Source of the DNA: Hyphomicrobiales bacterium
GTDB lineage: Bacteria > Pseudomonadota > Alphaproteobacteria > Rhizobiales > Rhizobiaceae
Reading direction: 5' to 3'
NCBI GenBank assembly: GCA_900472605.1
Contig: UCJD01000048.1
Span: 18,484 to 51,104, forward strand
DNA length: 32,621 nt
Shown: piece after piece, positions 6,017-13,519 of the stretch
How the letters are laid out: each line of letters starts with the position of its first letter
How positions within the stretch are numbered: the stretch's first letter is position 1
Notes under the pieces: generated by a model
The model's input: only the letters and a program-made list of their open reading frames with translations
What the model was told of the DNA's origin: nothing
Databases searched by the model: none
Translations under genes and position numbers: made by a program

Positions 6017-8602
6017 TTATGACTTTACGATCGGTGCGATGCGCGACAGGGCGCTTGCGACGCTTTCGATCGTGTAAGGCTTCTGCAGCAGGTTGGCGCC
6101 GAGAGCGCCGTAGGACTGGGAAACGCCTTCGCCATAGCCGGTCGCAAGGATGAGCGGCACGCCCTTGGCCGCCAGCCTTTCGGCCACGGCGATGCTGGTC
6201 TCCTCGCCGAGATGGACGTCGAGCACGGCAAGATCGAAATGACGTTTCTCGATTGCCGCGAGCGCATGGGAGACGTTCGGCGCAAGCGCCACGCTTTGGG
6301 CGCCAAGCTGCAGGAAGATGTCCTCGCCATCCATGGCGATGATCAGATTGTCCTCCACCAGCAGCATGTCGAATCCTTCAAGCGGCCGGTCCTTGATCGT
6401 TTCCAGCACGGCTTTCGCCGATTGCAGCGTCTGATCCGGAAGCAGAGAAACTGCGCCGTCCGCGAAAGTCGTGAATTTTGCCGGGATGGCGAAATGCGCC
6501 TGCAGGCCCGCAGGCTCGTAGCGGATTTCTGCCTTGCCGCCGAGTTCATAGGGGATCGAGCGGCGGATGATCGTGGTGCCGAAACCCTGCCGGGTCGGTT
6601 GCCTGACCGGCGGACCGTCGCTCTCGCGCCAGTCGATCACAAGGTTGCCCGTGTCGTCCTTTTGCCAATCGACGGCGACGGTGCCGCTGTCGCAGAGGCT
6701 GCCGTATTTGGCGCTGTTGGTAACAAGTTCGTGGAACACCAGGGCGGCGATCGAGAAGGCCTGCGGCGCGAGCAGCACCTCAGGACCGTTCATGATGATG
6801 CGGGCGGCGTTCTTGCCGAGATATGCCGCGGCTTCCGCCTGGAGCAGCGCACGCAAGGGAGCCGGCGCCCAGTGGTCGCGGGTGATCTGGTCGTGAGCGC
6901 GCGAGAGCGCCTGCACGCGGCCTTCGAGATGGCCGATGAATTCGTCGGTGCTGTCGGTCGTGCCGCGCGACTGGCGGATCAGGCCGCTGATCAGACTCAA
7001 GATATTGCGCACGCGGTGGTTCAGTTCGGCGATCAGCAGTTCCTGTCGCTCATTGGCTTGCTGGCGCACGGCGTTGGCTTCGTCGGTCAGCCGCAGCACC
7101 ACTTCGATCAGCGTCACTCGAATGGTTTCGGCCACACGGCGTTCTGCGGCCGAGAAGGGCTGCGAATGCTGTCGCACGAGCTCGGACCATGTCTCGAAGC
7201 TTTTGCGCGGCGTCAGGCGCGGGCCGTTCGGGCCGTATTCCACCGGCTTGTGCGGATCGCCCGCCCAGCGCACGGAGCGCACGATTTCCTGGCGGAACAG
7301 AACCACGTAGTCGCGCGGCGAGCGCGAGATCGGAATGGCGATCAGCCCGGCGACGATGTCGCTGGAGAGCGTCCCCGGCCAGGTCTCGGCGATACTGTCT
7401 GTCGAAAACACGCGGCCGGCGGAGTTGCGGTTGAGGACGCGGACGAGCTCGCCGAACTCGGCCTGCGATGGCGTGATGCCGTTCAGCGCCGAGCGACCGT
7501 TGATCCAGACACCGATACCATCGGCCGGGATCGCGTCGGCCAGCGCATCGATCAGCCAGGAGGGATCGTCGAGCAGGCTGGCATTGTCGGCGACCGAGGT
7601 CAGCAGCCGGTCGGCGATCTGGCGAGCCTTGGTTTCGAATTCGAGCGCAAGCCGTCGCTCGCGGCTCTCCAGCCTTGAGGCGAACATCTGGCCGAACAGT
7701 TCGGACGTCGTGCGCCGTTCGAAGGAGGGAAGGCGGGCGGAATAGTGGTGGCAGGCAAACAGGCCCCAGAGCTTGCCATCGACGACGATCGAGATCGACA
7801 GCGAGGCGCCGACGCCCATGTTCTTCAGATACTCGATGTGGATGGGAGACACCGAGCGCAGGATCGACATCGACAGGTCGAGCGAACGTCCATGCGCATC
7901 GATCTCCGGCACCAGGGGAACGTTGACCGCATCGATATCGGCGATGATGCGGAAGAGGTTGCGGGTGTAGAGCGCGCGCGCCTGCACGGGAATGTCGGAA
8001 GCCGGGTAGTGCAGGCCGAGGAAGGAGCCGATGCCGGCACGCGCGGCTTCGGCCACCACCTCGCCGGCACCGCTTTCGTCGAAGCGGTAGACCATGACGC
8101 GGTCGAAGCCGGTCAGCGCGCGGGCCTGGCGGGCACCTTCGCGGAAGAAGGCTTCCAGCGTTTCGGCCTGGTCGAGGCGCGCCATCATGCTGCGGATCGA
8201 TACCGGCGAGCCGCCCTGGGCGCCTTCCTGCGAGGGCTCCGCCTCGATCACCACCTGATCGTCGCTCATGTGGACGGCGATGTCGAAGAGTGGGCCGCCT
8301 TCGGAAAGCTCGATGCCAAACAGGCGTTCCACCACGTCGGGGCCGCGCATGATGCTCAGCCGGTTGCGCAGGGTGTGCATGGTCTTGGAATGGATGATAC
8401 GCGCGATGGGCTGGCCGATGATCTCATCGCACGAGATGCCAACGAACTGTTCGAGGTTGGCGGAGGCGCGCGCGACCATCCAATCCGAGGACACCACAAG
8501 CAGGAAGCCGAAAGGCTGAATTGCGCCCAGGCGATGGATGGGTTCGCGGTCGCAATTGGTGAGATCAACCTTGCCGAAATTCTCGCTCGAATACTCGCTC
8601 AC
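6017..8602 (-). CDS. bphP: bacteriophytochrome hybrid histidine kinase (PAS-GAF-PHY-HWE-REC)
   Basis: Red/far-red light sensor kinase, 861 aa, cytoplasmic. The biliverdin-attachment cysteine of bacteriophytochromes is C17 (LTNCDREPIH) in the N-terminal PAS extension. The GAF domain has PASDIP at 200-205 and the chromophore His H255 (SPIHIEY); the PHY tongue has PRKSF at 465-469. An HWE/HisKA_2 kinase follows, with phospho-His H529 (ELNHRVRN) and WRE at 658-660. A C-terminal receiver has E750/D751, phospho-Asp D795 and K841. This layout is that of Agrobacterium Agp2-type phytochromes. The start is GTG at 8602 with only a distant GGGAG. No biliverdin-producing haem oxygenase (bphO) adjoins it. 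Output partner unknown. Confidence 0.95.
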   Translation of the reverse strand: MSEYSSENFGKVDLTNCDREPIHRLGAIQPFGFLLVVSSDWMVARASANLEQFVGISCDEIIGQPIARIIHSKTMHTLRNRLSIMRGPDVVERLFGIELSEGGPLFDIAVHMSDDQVVIEAEPSQEGAQGGSPVSIRSMMARLDQAETLEAFFREGARQARALTGFDRVMVYRFDESGAGEVVAEAARAGIGSFLGLHYPASDIPVQARALYTRNLFRIIADIDAVNVPLVPEIDAHGRSLDLSMSILRSVSPIHIEYLKNMGVGASLSISIVVDGKLWGLFACHHYSARLPSFERRTTSELFGQMFASRLESRERRLALEFETKARQIADRLLTSVADNASLLDDPSWLIDALADAIPADGIGVWINGRSALNGITPSQAEFGELVRVLNRNSAGRVFSTDSIAETWPGTLSSDIVAGLIAIPISRSPRDYVVLFRQEIVRSVRWAGDPHKPVEYGPNGPRLTPRKSFETWSELVRQHSQPFSAAERRVAETIRVTLIEVVLRLTDEANAVRQQANERQELLIAELNHRVRNILSLISGLIRQSRGTTDSTDEFIGHLEGRVQALSRAHDQITRDHWAPAPLRALLQAEAAAYLGKNAARIIMNGPEVLLAPQAFSIAALVFHELVTNSAKYGSLCDSGTVAVDWQKDDTGNLVIDWRESDGPPVRQPTRQGFGTTIIRRSIPYELGGKAEIRYEPAGLQAHFAIPAKFTTFADGAVSLLPDQTLQSAKAVLETIKDRPLEGFDMLLVEDNLIIAMDGEDIFLQLGAQSVALAPNVSHALAAIEKRHFDLAVLDVHLGEETSIAVAERLAAKGVPLILATGYGEGVSQSYGALGANLLQKPYTIESVASALSRIAPIVKS

Positions 8603-8828
8603 GACGGTCCATGCTCCCGATCATGCGGGTTGGCGTCTGCCATCTGGCGAACTGGAAAAACGTCTGCCGCTGCGTGGCAATCGCTGGTGTGGGCGCGAAG
8701 CGCGCTGCAAGGGGGCATGCTGTCGGATTTTCCAGTTTTCGGTTCGGGACGCGAGATAGATCTCTAATGAGCAGGATTGAAAATATGCGTCAAGCCACCA
8801 GGATTTCCAGCCGCTGCGGCAGGAAATT

Positions 8829-9887
8829 TCACTGCATCAATGACTTCGCCTGTTTGCGCGCGGTTTTCTGCCTGATCTCGTAGACGTGCCTGACCTCTTG
8901 TCTTCGCTGGTCGCGCCTTTCGTCCGAGGGAATTTCCGATAGCCATGCGATGGCCATGTCCGTGAACTCGCCGTCAACAGGGATGAGGAGGTCGGTCTCA
9001 TCGAGCTGCTTGCGGATGCATCCACGATCATAGGCAATGACGTCATTGCCGGCTGCTTTGGCTTCGAAGACCACGATGGGCTGGGCTTCATTGGCGTAGG
9101 TCGTGGGAAAGACAAACACATCGATATCGCGGTAGAATTTCGCCTTGTCGTCGCCAAGCACGCGACCGCGGTAATCGAACGCACCTGCAAACTCGTTGAG
9201 CGCGGCATCGATCATCGCCCGGTCGGCAGTGTCTGTAACCGGGCCGGCAAGCACCGCGCGGACCGGTAGCCCTCGCAAGATCGCCTGACGGAGCAGATCG
9301 AGAAAGGTTTCCAGCCCCTTGGCCCGGCTGAGGTTGCTGAGCATGCCGATCGTCAGCGGGCGGGTGGGGGGCGCCGCGCCTTCATTCTGCGGGGGCACGA
9401 AGGCGGCGTTTGAGATGATGGCGGTGCGGAGCCGCCTGTCATAGGTGTCAGTGAAACGGTCGCGCATCATGCCGCAGAGAAAGATATGCGTGATGTCGGG
9501 AGCGGCGAGCGCCAGGATGGCGCGCATGGCGATGCTCGGTCGGCCGATATAGCGAAAGCTGTGGTGGTGCAGGTAGGTCGGGTAGGCGAAGAGCCTGGCG
9601 AACACAACAAGCAACAGCGTGTAGAGTTGGCCGAAGCCTCCGTCGCAGGCAAGATAACAGGCCTTGTCGGTGTGCCCGCGCTCGCGCGCGAGGCTGGCGA
9701 GTGCGGCGAACACCCTGACGGCCTTCGCCGGATGCCGCCAGAGGCGGGCTCTCCCCACCGGTGGCGAGAGGTTGCTGGCGACGACCGTGTGGTCTTCCGA
9801 GAGCAGCTTCACCATCGCCGCTGTGGCAAAGGATAAGCCGTGTAGCGGCGGCGGTAGTGGGCCGATGGCAACGATATGACGGGTCAT
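8829..9887 (-). CDS. GT-B fold glycosyltransferase (family 1/4-like)
   Basis: A 352-aa putative glycosyltransferase. The N-terminal half starts with a beta-strand and glycine/proline loop (HIVAIGPLPPPLHG) and has a hydrophobic patch (LYTLLLVVFARLFAYPTYLHHH). The C-terminal half has the nucleotide-sugar domain pattern: LTIGMLSNLSRAKGLETFLDLL, VLAGPV, YRGRVLGDDKAKFYRDIDVFVFPTTY and the EAQPIVVFEAKAAG segment that stands for the E-x7-E loop. The start ATG at 9887 has AGAGG upstream; a GTG at 9896 is possible. Donor and acceptor are unknown and no polysaccharide genes adjoin it, so it appears as an orphan gene, separated by 226 bp of non-coding DNA (8603-8828) from the phytochrome gene. Confidence 0.8.
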   Translation of the reverse strand: MTRHIVAIGPLPPPLHGLSFATAAMVKLLSEDHTVVASNLSPPVGRARLWRHPAKAVRVFAALASLARERGHTDKACYLACDGGFGQLYTLLLVVFARLFAYPTYLHHHSFRYIGRPSIAMRAILALAAPDITHIFLCGMMRDRFTDTYDRRLRTAIISNAAFVPPQNEGAAPPTRPLTIGMLSNLSRAKGLETFLDLLRQAILRGLPVRAVLAGPVTDTADRAMIDAALNEFAGAFDYRGRVLGDDKAKFYRDIDVFVFPTTYANEAQPIVVFEAKAAGNDVIAYDRGCIRKQLDETDLLIPVDGEFTDMAIAWLSEIPSDERRDQRRQEVRHVYEIRQKTARKQAKSLMQ

Positions 9888-9969
9888 GCGGGCCACCTCT
9901 TCAGCCTGCGATGACTATGCGCGTCGGCGCGGAAAACTCAATCTCCCCGTTTGGCGCATACGCCCGTCG

Positions 9970-10428
9970 CTATGCGGCCTCGTTCGCCGGCCCGGTTTCG
10001 AAGTCGAAGCCTTCGTCGGCCCAGCCGGTCATGCCGCCGATCATCACCTTGACCCGGTATCCGAGTTTGGCGAGGCGCAGCGCCGCCTTATCGGTGCCGT
10101 TGCAATGGGGGCCGGCGCAATAGACGACGAAGAGGGTGTCCGATGGCCACTGTGACATACGGTGCGCCGTCATCTTGCCGTGCGGCAGGTTCTGAGCGCC
10201 AGGCACGTGCGACAGCGCGAACATGGCGGGAGAGCGGACGTCGAGCAAGACGAAGTCGATGCGTCCTGATGTAAGCGATGCGTGCACGTCCCAGCAATCG
10301 GTCTCGAAGGCGAGCTTGCGGGCATAGTAGGCGGCGATCGCCTCAGGCGCCGCGGCCGGAGTTTCGGCAACATGACTCGGTGTCGCGGGGTGGGCTGCTG
10401 GCTGTTGTTCGGGGATCATGTCGGTCAT
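9970..10428 (-). CDS. rhodanese-like sulfurtransferase
   Basis: A 152-aa single-domain rhodanese. The domain spans about residues 45-145, with the CDC25-like strand FVLLDVRSPAMFALSHVPGAQNLP and the active-site loop VVYCAGPHCNGTDKAA, where C104 is the likely persulfide-carrying residue. A second Cys (C109) in the loop is unusual enough to note and might allow a disulfide. The N-terminal 30 residues are Ala/Pro-rich and probably disordered. CAGGAGAC precedes the ATG at 10428. It is divergent from an FtrA-like regulator, 89 bp away, which probably controls it. Confidence 0.88.
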   Translation of the reverse strand: MTDMIPEQQPAAHPATPSHVAETPAAAPEAIAAYYARKLAFETDCWDVHASLTSGRIDFVLLDVRSPAMFALSHVPGAQNLPHGKMTAHRMSQWPSDTLFVVYCAGPHCNGTDKAALRLAKLGYRVKVMIGGMTGWADEGFDFETGPANEAA

Positions 10429-10517
10429 CAGTGTCTCCTGTCGTTGCTGTTGCCGCAGAAGATGCGTGATGATAGGTGTTGGCGAAACTGGCCATAATGA
10501 CGACTGGCGTAAAGATC

Positions 10518-11525
10518 ATGCCAAATATTGCCGCACTATCAGGACCCAAGGTTGCCGTGCTCGTCTATGACGGCTTGTGCACCTTCGAATTCGGCATCGC
10601 CTACGAGGTCTTCGGCTTGCCGAGACCGGAGATGGGGGCGAACTGGTATCGTTTTCGCGCCTGCGGCGTCGAACCCGGCCCGCTTCGCGCGGCCGGTGGG
10701 CTCAGCGTCACCGTCGACGGTGGTCTCGACGATCTCAAGGATGCCGATCTGATCGTCGTTCCAGGCTGGCGGGCGATCGATGCTCCGGTGCCTGATGGGC
10801 TGACAAAGGCGTTGCAGGCGGCGCATGGGCGTGGTGCGCGGATCATGTCGCTCTGCTCAGGTGTTGCTGTACTTGCCGCCTCGGGGTTGCTTGCGGGCAA
10901 GCGGGCGACGACGCACTGGCGCTATGTCGCGTCCGTCGCCGAGCGCTATCCCGAGATCGGGCTCGATGCCGATGTGCTCTACATGGACGAGGGACGAATG
11001 CTGACGGCGGCGGGCAGTGCCGCCGGCATCGATCTCTGCCTGCATGTGGTGCGCGGCGATTTCGGCGCGGAGGCAGCCAATTCGGTCGCTCGGCGCCTTG
11101 TCGTGCCGCCGCATCGCGAGGGCGGGCAGGCGCAGTTCATCCACGCTCCCGTGCCGCAGCCGCGGGAAGGCGTACGCCTAGGCCCGCTCATCGAATGGAT
11201 GCGGGCGCGGATCAACGAGGAGCAGCCGATCAGCCTGCTTGCGGCGAAGGCGGGGATGAGCCAGCGCACGTTCCAGCGCCGCTTCGAGGCGACGACTGGA
11301 TCGAGCGTCGGCGAATGGTTGCTTGCGGAGCGGCTGCGACATGCGCGTGAGTTGCTGGAGCGGAAGGGCGAGGCGTCGCTGGACGACATCGCCACCGCCT
11401 GCGGCTTCGGCACACCGGCAACGATGCGGCACCATTTTCGCAGGCGGTTGGGGACAAGCCCCGGAGCTTATCGGAAGACGTTTTCGGGTGCGGTTACGGA
11501 TGTGAGCCGGGGCGATAGGGCTTAA
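10518..11525 (+). CDS. ftrA: FtrA-like transcription regulator (DJ-1/PfpI domain plus AraC HTH)
   Basis: A 335-aa regulator. The N-terminal DJ-1/PfpI (GATase1-like) domain (about residues 10-190) has the nucleophile-elbow Cys C113 in MSLCSGVAVLAASGLL and the ATTHWRY segment typical of this group. Two AraC-type helix-turn-helix motifs follow (PISLLAAKAGMSQRTFQRRF and ASLDDIATACGFGTPATMRHHF). The full arrangement is that of regulators annotated FtrA/GlxA. In-frame ATGs lie at 10497 and 10518 and a GTG at 10476; none has a good Shine-Dalgarno, and 10518 is chosen because little sequence precedes the domain. ACTGGC occurs twice upstream (10487-10492, 10503-10508), which could be AraC-type half sites for the rhodanese promoter. 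The 3' end overlaps higA on the opposite strand by 32 bp. Confidence 0.88.
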   Translation: MPNIAALSGPKVAVLVYDGLCTFEFGIAYEVFGLPRPEMGANWYRFRACGVEPGPLRAAGGLSVTVDGGLDDLKDADLIVVPGWRAIDAPVPDGLTKALQAAHGRGARIMSLCSGVAVLAASGLLAGKRATTHWRYVASVAERYPEIGLDADVLYMDEGRMLTAAGSAAGIDLCLHVVRGDFGAEAANSVARRLVVPPHREGGQAQFIHAPVPQPREGVRLGPLIEWMRARINEEQPISLLAAKAGMSQRTFQRRFEATTGSSVGEWLLAERLRHARELLERKGEASLDDIATACGFGTPATMRHHFRRRLGTSPGAYRKTFSGAVTDVSRGDRA

Positions 11526-11808
11526 CGTTGATGTCGTTCTCACGCTTGCGAGCCTGCGCGATGTCGAAGCTGTTTTGCATGCGCATCAGCGTATCCATGG
11601 AAAGCCCGAACGCCTTCTCGAACCGCAGCGCCATTTCCGGCGACAGTGACGCGCGCTCGTTGAGCAGCGCGGACAGGGCGGGGCGGGTCACGCCGAGGGC
11701 ACGCGCGGCATCGGTTACCGATAGCGCGAGCTCGTCCAGAACCTCGTGCTTCAGAAAGTCGCCGGGATGTGCGGGGCTCTTCACGCGAATACCAAGTGCG
11801 TCCGTCAT
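11494..11808 (-). CDS. higA: HigA-family antitoxin (XRE helix-turn-helix)
   Basis: A 104-aa antitoxin of a type II toxin-antitoxin pair. The HTH region is LSVTDAARALGVTRPALSALLNERASLSPEMALRFEKAFG (about residues 29-68), preceded by the HigA hallmark HPGDFLKHEVLDELAL. It neutralises the upstream toxin and normally represses the operon. The gene follows higB by 10 bp in the usual toxin-first order of higBA. Its 3' end overlaps the 3' end of the convergent ftrA-like gene, so transcripts of the two are antisense there. Confidence 0.92.
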   Translation of the reverse strand: MTDALGIRVKSPAHPGDFLKHEVLDELALSVTDAARALGVTRPALSALLNERASLSPEMALRFEKAFGLSMDTLMRMQNSFDIAQARKRENDINVKPYRPGSHP

Positions 11809-11818
11809 GGGGTCATTC

Positions 11819-12109
11819 CTAGTGATAGTCTTCGTAGTTCAGATCGATAATCTCGATCTCCGCGTTGTCGATACGAAATGTAAGCCGCCAGTTCTTGGTG
11901 ACAAACAGGCTCCAAGTGCCTTTCCGGTCGCCTGTGAGTTGGTGCGCTTTCCAGCTTGGAATAGCCCTTAGCTCGTCTTCCGTCTGCATATCCTGCAGAT
12001 AAGAAATCATGCGGCGCAGCTTGGCCACGACAGCCGGCTGGAGGCCGGACGCGTCGTCATCGACGACAAACCGTCGAAGGCCTTTATGGAGAATATTCCG
12101 TATCCTCAT
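11819..12109 (-). CDS. higB: HigB/RelE-family toxin
   Basis: A 96-aa toxin of the RelE/ParE fold, HigB branch, expected to be a ribosome-dependent mRNA interferase. Family features are AAVVAKL-like N-terminal helices (LQPAVVAKLRRMISYLQD), the segment LRAIPSWKAHQLTGDRKGTWSLFVTKNWRLTFRID and the C-terminal EIIDLNYEDYH. The ATG at 12109 has no Shine-Dalgarno. A promoter placed by sequence would start transcription about at this ATG, so the mRNA may be leaderless. The gene lies between preA and higA on the same strand, behind a long inverted repeat. Confidence 0.92.
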   Translation of the reverse strand: MRIRNILHKGLRRFVVDDDASGLQPAVVAKLRRMISYLQDMQTEDELRAIPSWKAHQLTGDRKGTWSLFVTKNWRLTFRIDNAEIEIIDLNYEDYH

Positions 12110-12114
12110 GAGGA

Positions 12115-12143
12115 CATATAATCACAAAGTCGCGAACTGTAAA
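12115..12143 (-). promoter_or_regulatory. predicted higBA promoter
   Basis: Read leftward, TTTACA (12143-12138) and TATATG (12120-12115) are separated by 17 bp, a sound sigma-70-type arrangement. The predicted transcription start falls at about 12107-12109, on the higB ATG itself. The -35 lies inside the right-hand arm, in this reading direction, of the inverted repeat at 12125-12169, so a HigA dimer bound there would block the promoter. Confidence 0.5.
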
Positions 12144-12169
12144 GTGTGGCTTTACAGTTCGCGGCTTTG
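12125..12169. repeat. 20-bp inverted repeat, probable higBA operator or hairpin terminator
   Basis: Two 20-bp arms, 12125-12144 and 12150-12169, are inverted copies with one mismatch (12130 against 12164) and a 5-bp centre TGTGG. Core arm sequence: CGCGAACTGTAAAG. The element fills the 81 bp between the preA stop and the higB start. It can serve as a HigA operator, as a cruciform or hairpin ending preA transcripts, or both. There is no U-tract in the leftward direction, which weakens the terminator reading. Confidence 0.7.
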
Positions 12170-12190
12170 TATTCTGATGACTGGACTTGC

Positions 12191-13504
12191 TTACTCCGCG
12201 GCCTGCCTAGCCATCGGGTTGTTCGGGTGCGTCGTCCAGTTGGCGTAGTTGGGGTCGACGGTCTTGCCTGTGCGTTCGTCGAGGCTGCCCGCGGGCAGTT
12301 GCTCCATGGTGATGCAGTTCTCGACAGGGCAGACATTGACGCAGAGGTTGCAGCCGACGCATTCGTCTTCCATCACCTCGAAGTGCCTGACGCCATTGAC
12401 GAACTGGGTGATCGCCTGGTGCGAGGTGTCCTCGCAGGCGATATGACAGCGGCCGCATTTGATGCAGGCGTCCTGGTCGATCTTGGCCTTGGCAATGTAG
12501 TTGAGGTTCAGGTACTGCCAGTCGGAGACATTCGGCACGGCGCGGCCGGTAATGTCGTCTAGGTTGCGGTGGCCCTTGGCGTCCATCCAGTCGGAGAGGC
12601 CCGAGATCATCTCCTGGACGATCTTGAAGCCATAGGTCATCGCAGCCGTGCAGACCTGCACGTTGCCGGCGCCGAGCGCCAGGAACTCGGCCGCGTCGCG
12701 CCAGGTGGTGACGCCGCCGATGCCTGATATGGGGAGGCCCTGGGTTTCCGGATCGCGGGCAATCTCGGCCACCATGTTGAGCGCGATCGGCTTGACCGCC
12801 GGGCCGCAATAGCCGCCGTGGCTGCCGCGTCCGTCGATCGAGGGTTCCGGCGCGAAAGTGTCGAGATTGACCGAGGTGATCGAGTTGATCGTGTTGATCA
12901 GCGACACGGCGTCGGTGCCGCCGGCTTTCGCCGCGCGGGCCGGTTTCCTGATGTCGGTGATGTTGGGCGTCAGCTTGGTGATGACGGGCATGCGGGTGTA
13001 TTGCTTGCACCAGCGCACGACCATTTCGATGTATTCGGGCACCTGGCCGACAGCGGCGCCCATGCCGCGCTCGGACATGCCGTGCGGACAGCCGAAGTTG
13101 AGCTCGATGCCGTCGGCGCCGGTTTCCTCCACCAGCGGCAGGATCGCCTTCCAGCTCTCCTCCTCGCAGGGGACCATGATCGAGGCGATCAGGGCGCGAT
13201 CCGGCCAGTTCATCTTCACCTGCTTCATTTCGCGCAGGTTGGTGTAGAGGTCGCGGTCAGTGATGAGCTCGATGTTGTTCAAGCCGAGCAGGCGGCGGTC
13301 GGCGCCCCAGATCGCGCCGTAGCGCGGGCCGTTGACGTTGACGACGGGCGGGCCTTCCTCGCCCAGCGTCTTCCAGACCACGCCGCCCCAGCCTGCCTTG
13401 AATGCACGCTCGACGTTGTAGGCCTTGTCGGTCGGCGGCGCCGAGGCGAGCCAGAACGGGTTCGGCGATTTGATGCCGACGAAATTGTTGCGGAGATCAG
13501 CCAT
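12191..13504 (-). CDS. preA: NAD-dependent dihydropyrimidine dehydrogenase, subunit PreA
   Basis: Catalytic subunit of bacterial dihydropyrimidine dehydrogenase, which reduces uracil and thymine to the 5,6-dihydro forms; the first step of the pathway. The 437-aa protein has an FMN TIM barrel (about 5-320) with NFGCPHGM at 136-143, where C139 aligns with the catalytic Cys671 of mammalian DPD, and NTINSIT for flavin and pyrimidine contact. Two C-terminal [4Fe-4S] motifs follow: C347-x2-C-x2-C-x3-C and C382-x2-C-x2-C-x3-C. AGGGGAG precedes the ATG at 13504. It starts 15 bp after preT ends and must act with it. No N-terminal flavin/NADPH domain is present, as expected for the two-subunit bacterial enzyme. 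Confidence 0.96.
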   Translation of the reverse strand: MADLRNNFVGIKSPNPFWLASAPPTDKAYNVERAFKAGWGGVVWKTLGEEGPPVVNVNGPRYGAIWGADRRLLGLNNIELITDRDLYTNLREMKQVKMNWPDRALIASIMVPCEEESWKAILPLVEETGADGIELNFGCPHGMSERGMGAAVGQVPEYIEMVVRWCKQYTRMPVITKLTPNITDIRKPARAAKAGGTDAVSLINTINSITSVNLDTFAPEPSIDGRGSHGGYCGPAVKPIALNMVAEIARDPETQGLPISGIGGVTTWRDAAEFLALGAGNVQVCTAAMTYGFKIVQEMISGLSDWMDAKGHRNLDDITGRAVPNVSDWQYLNLNYIAKAKIDQDACIKCGRCHIACEDTSHQAITQFVNGVRHFEVMEDECVGCNLCVNVCPVENCITMEQLPAGSLDERTGKTVDPNYANWTTHPNNPMARQAAE

Positions 13505-13519
13505 GGTTCATTCTCCCCT

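Noticed and set aside
8752..8763. Small palindrome GAGAT-AG-ATCTC upstream of the phytochrome gene
   Set aside because: Only 5-bp arms, about 150 bp from the start codon, with no supporting promoter; expected by chance in a window of this size.
6212..8767. Two long rightward frames (6212-7678, 7745-8767)
   Set aside because: Antisense to the phytochrome gene, compositionally biased, no recognisable motif.
12191..13504. Possible loss of the catalytic Cys in PreA (GAAVGQ instead of a Cys in that loop)
   Set aside because: The catalytic Cys of mammalian DPD lies in the NLSCPHG block, which here is NFGCPHG with C139 intact.
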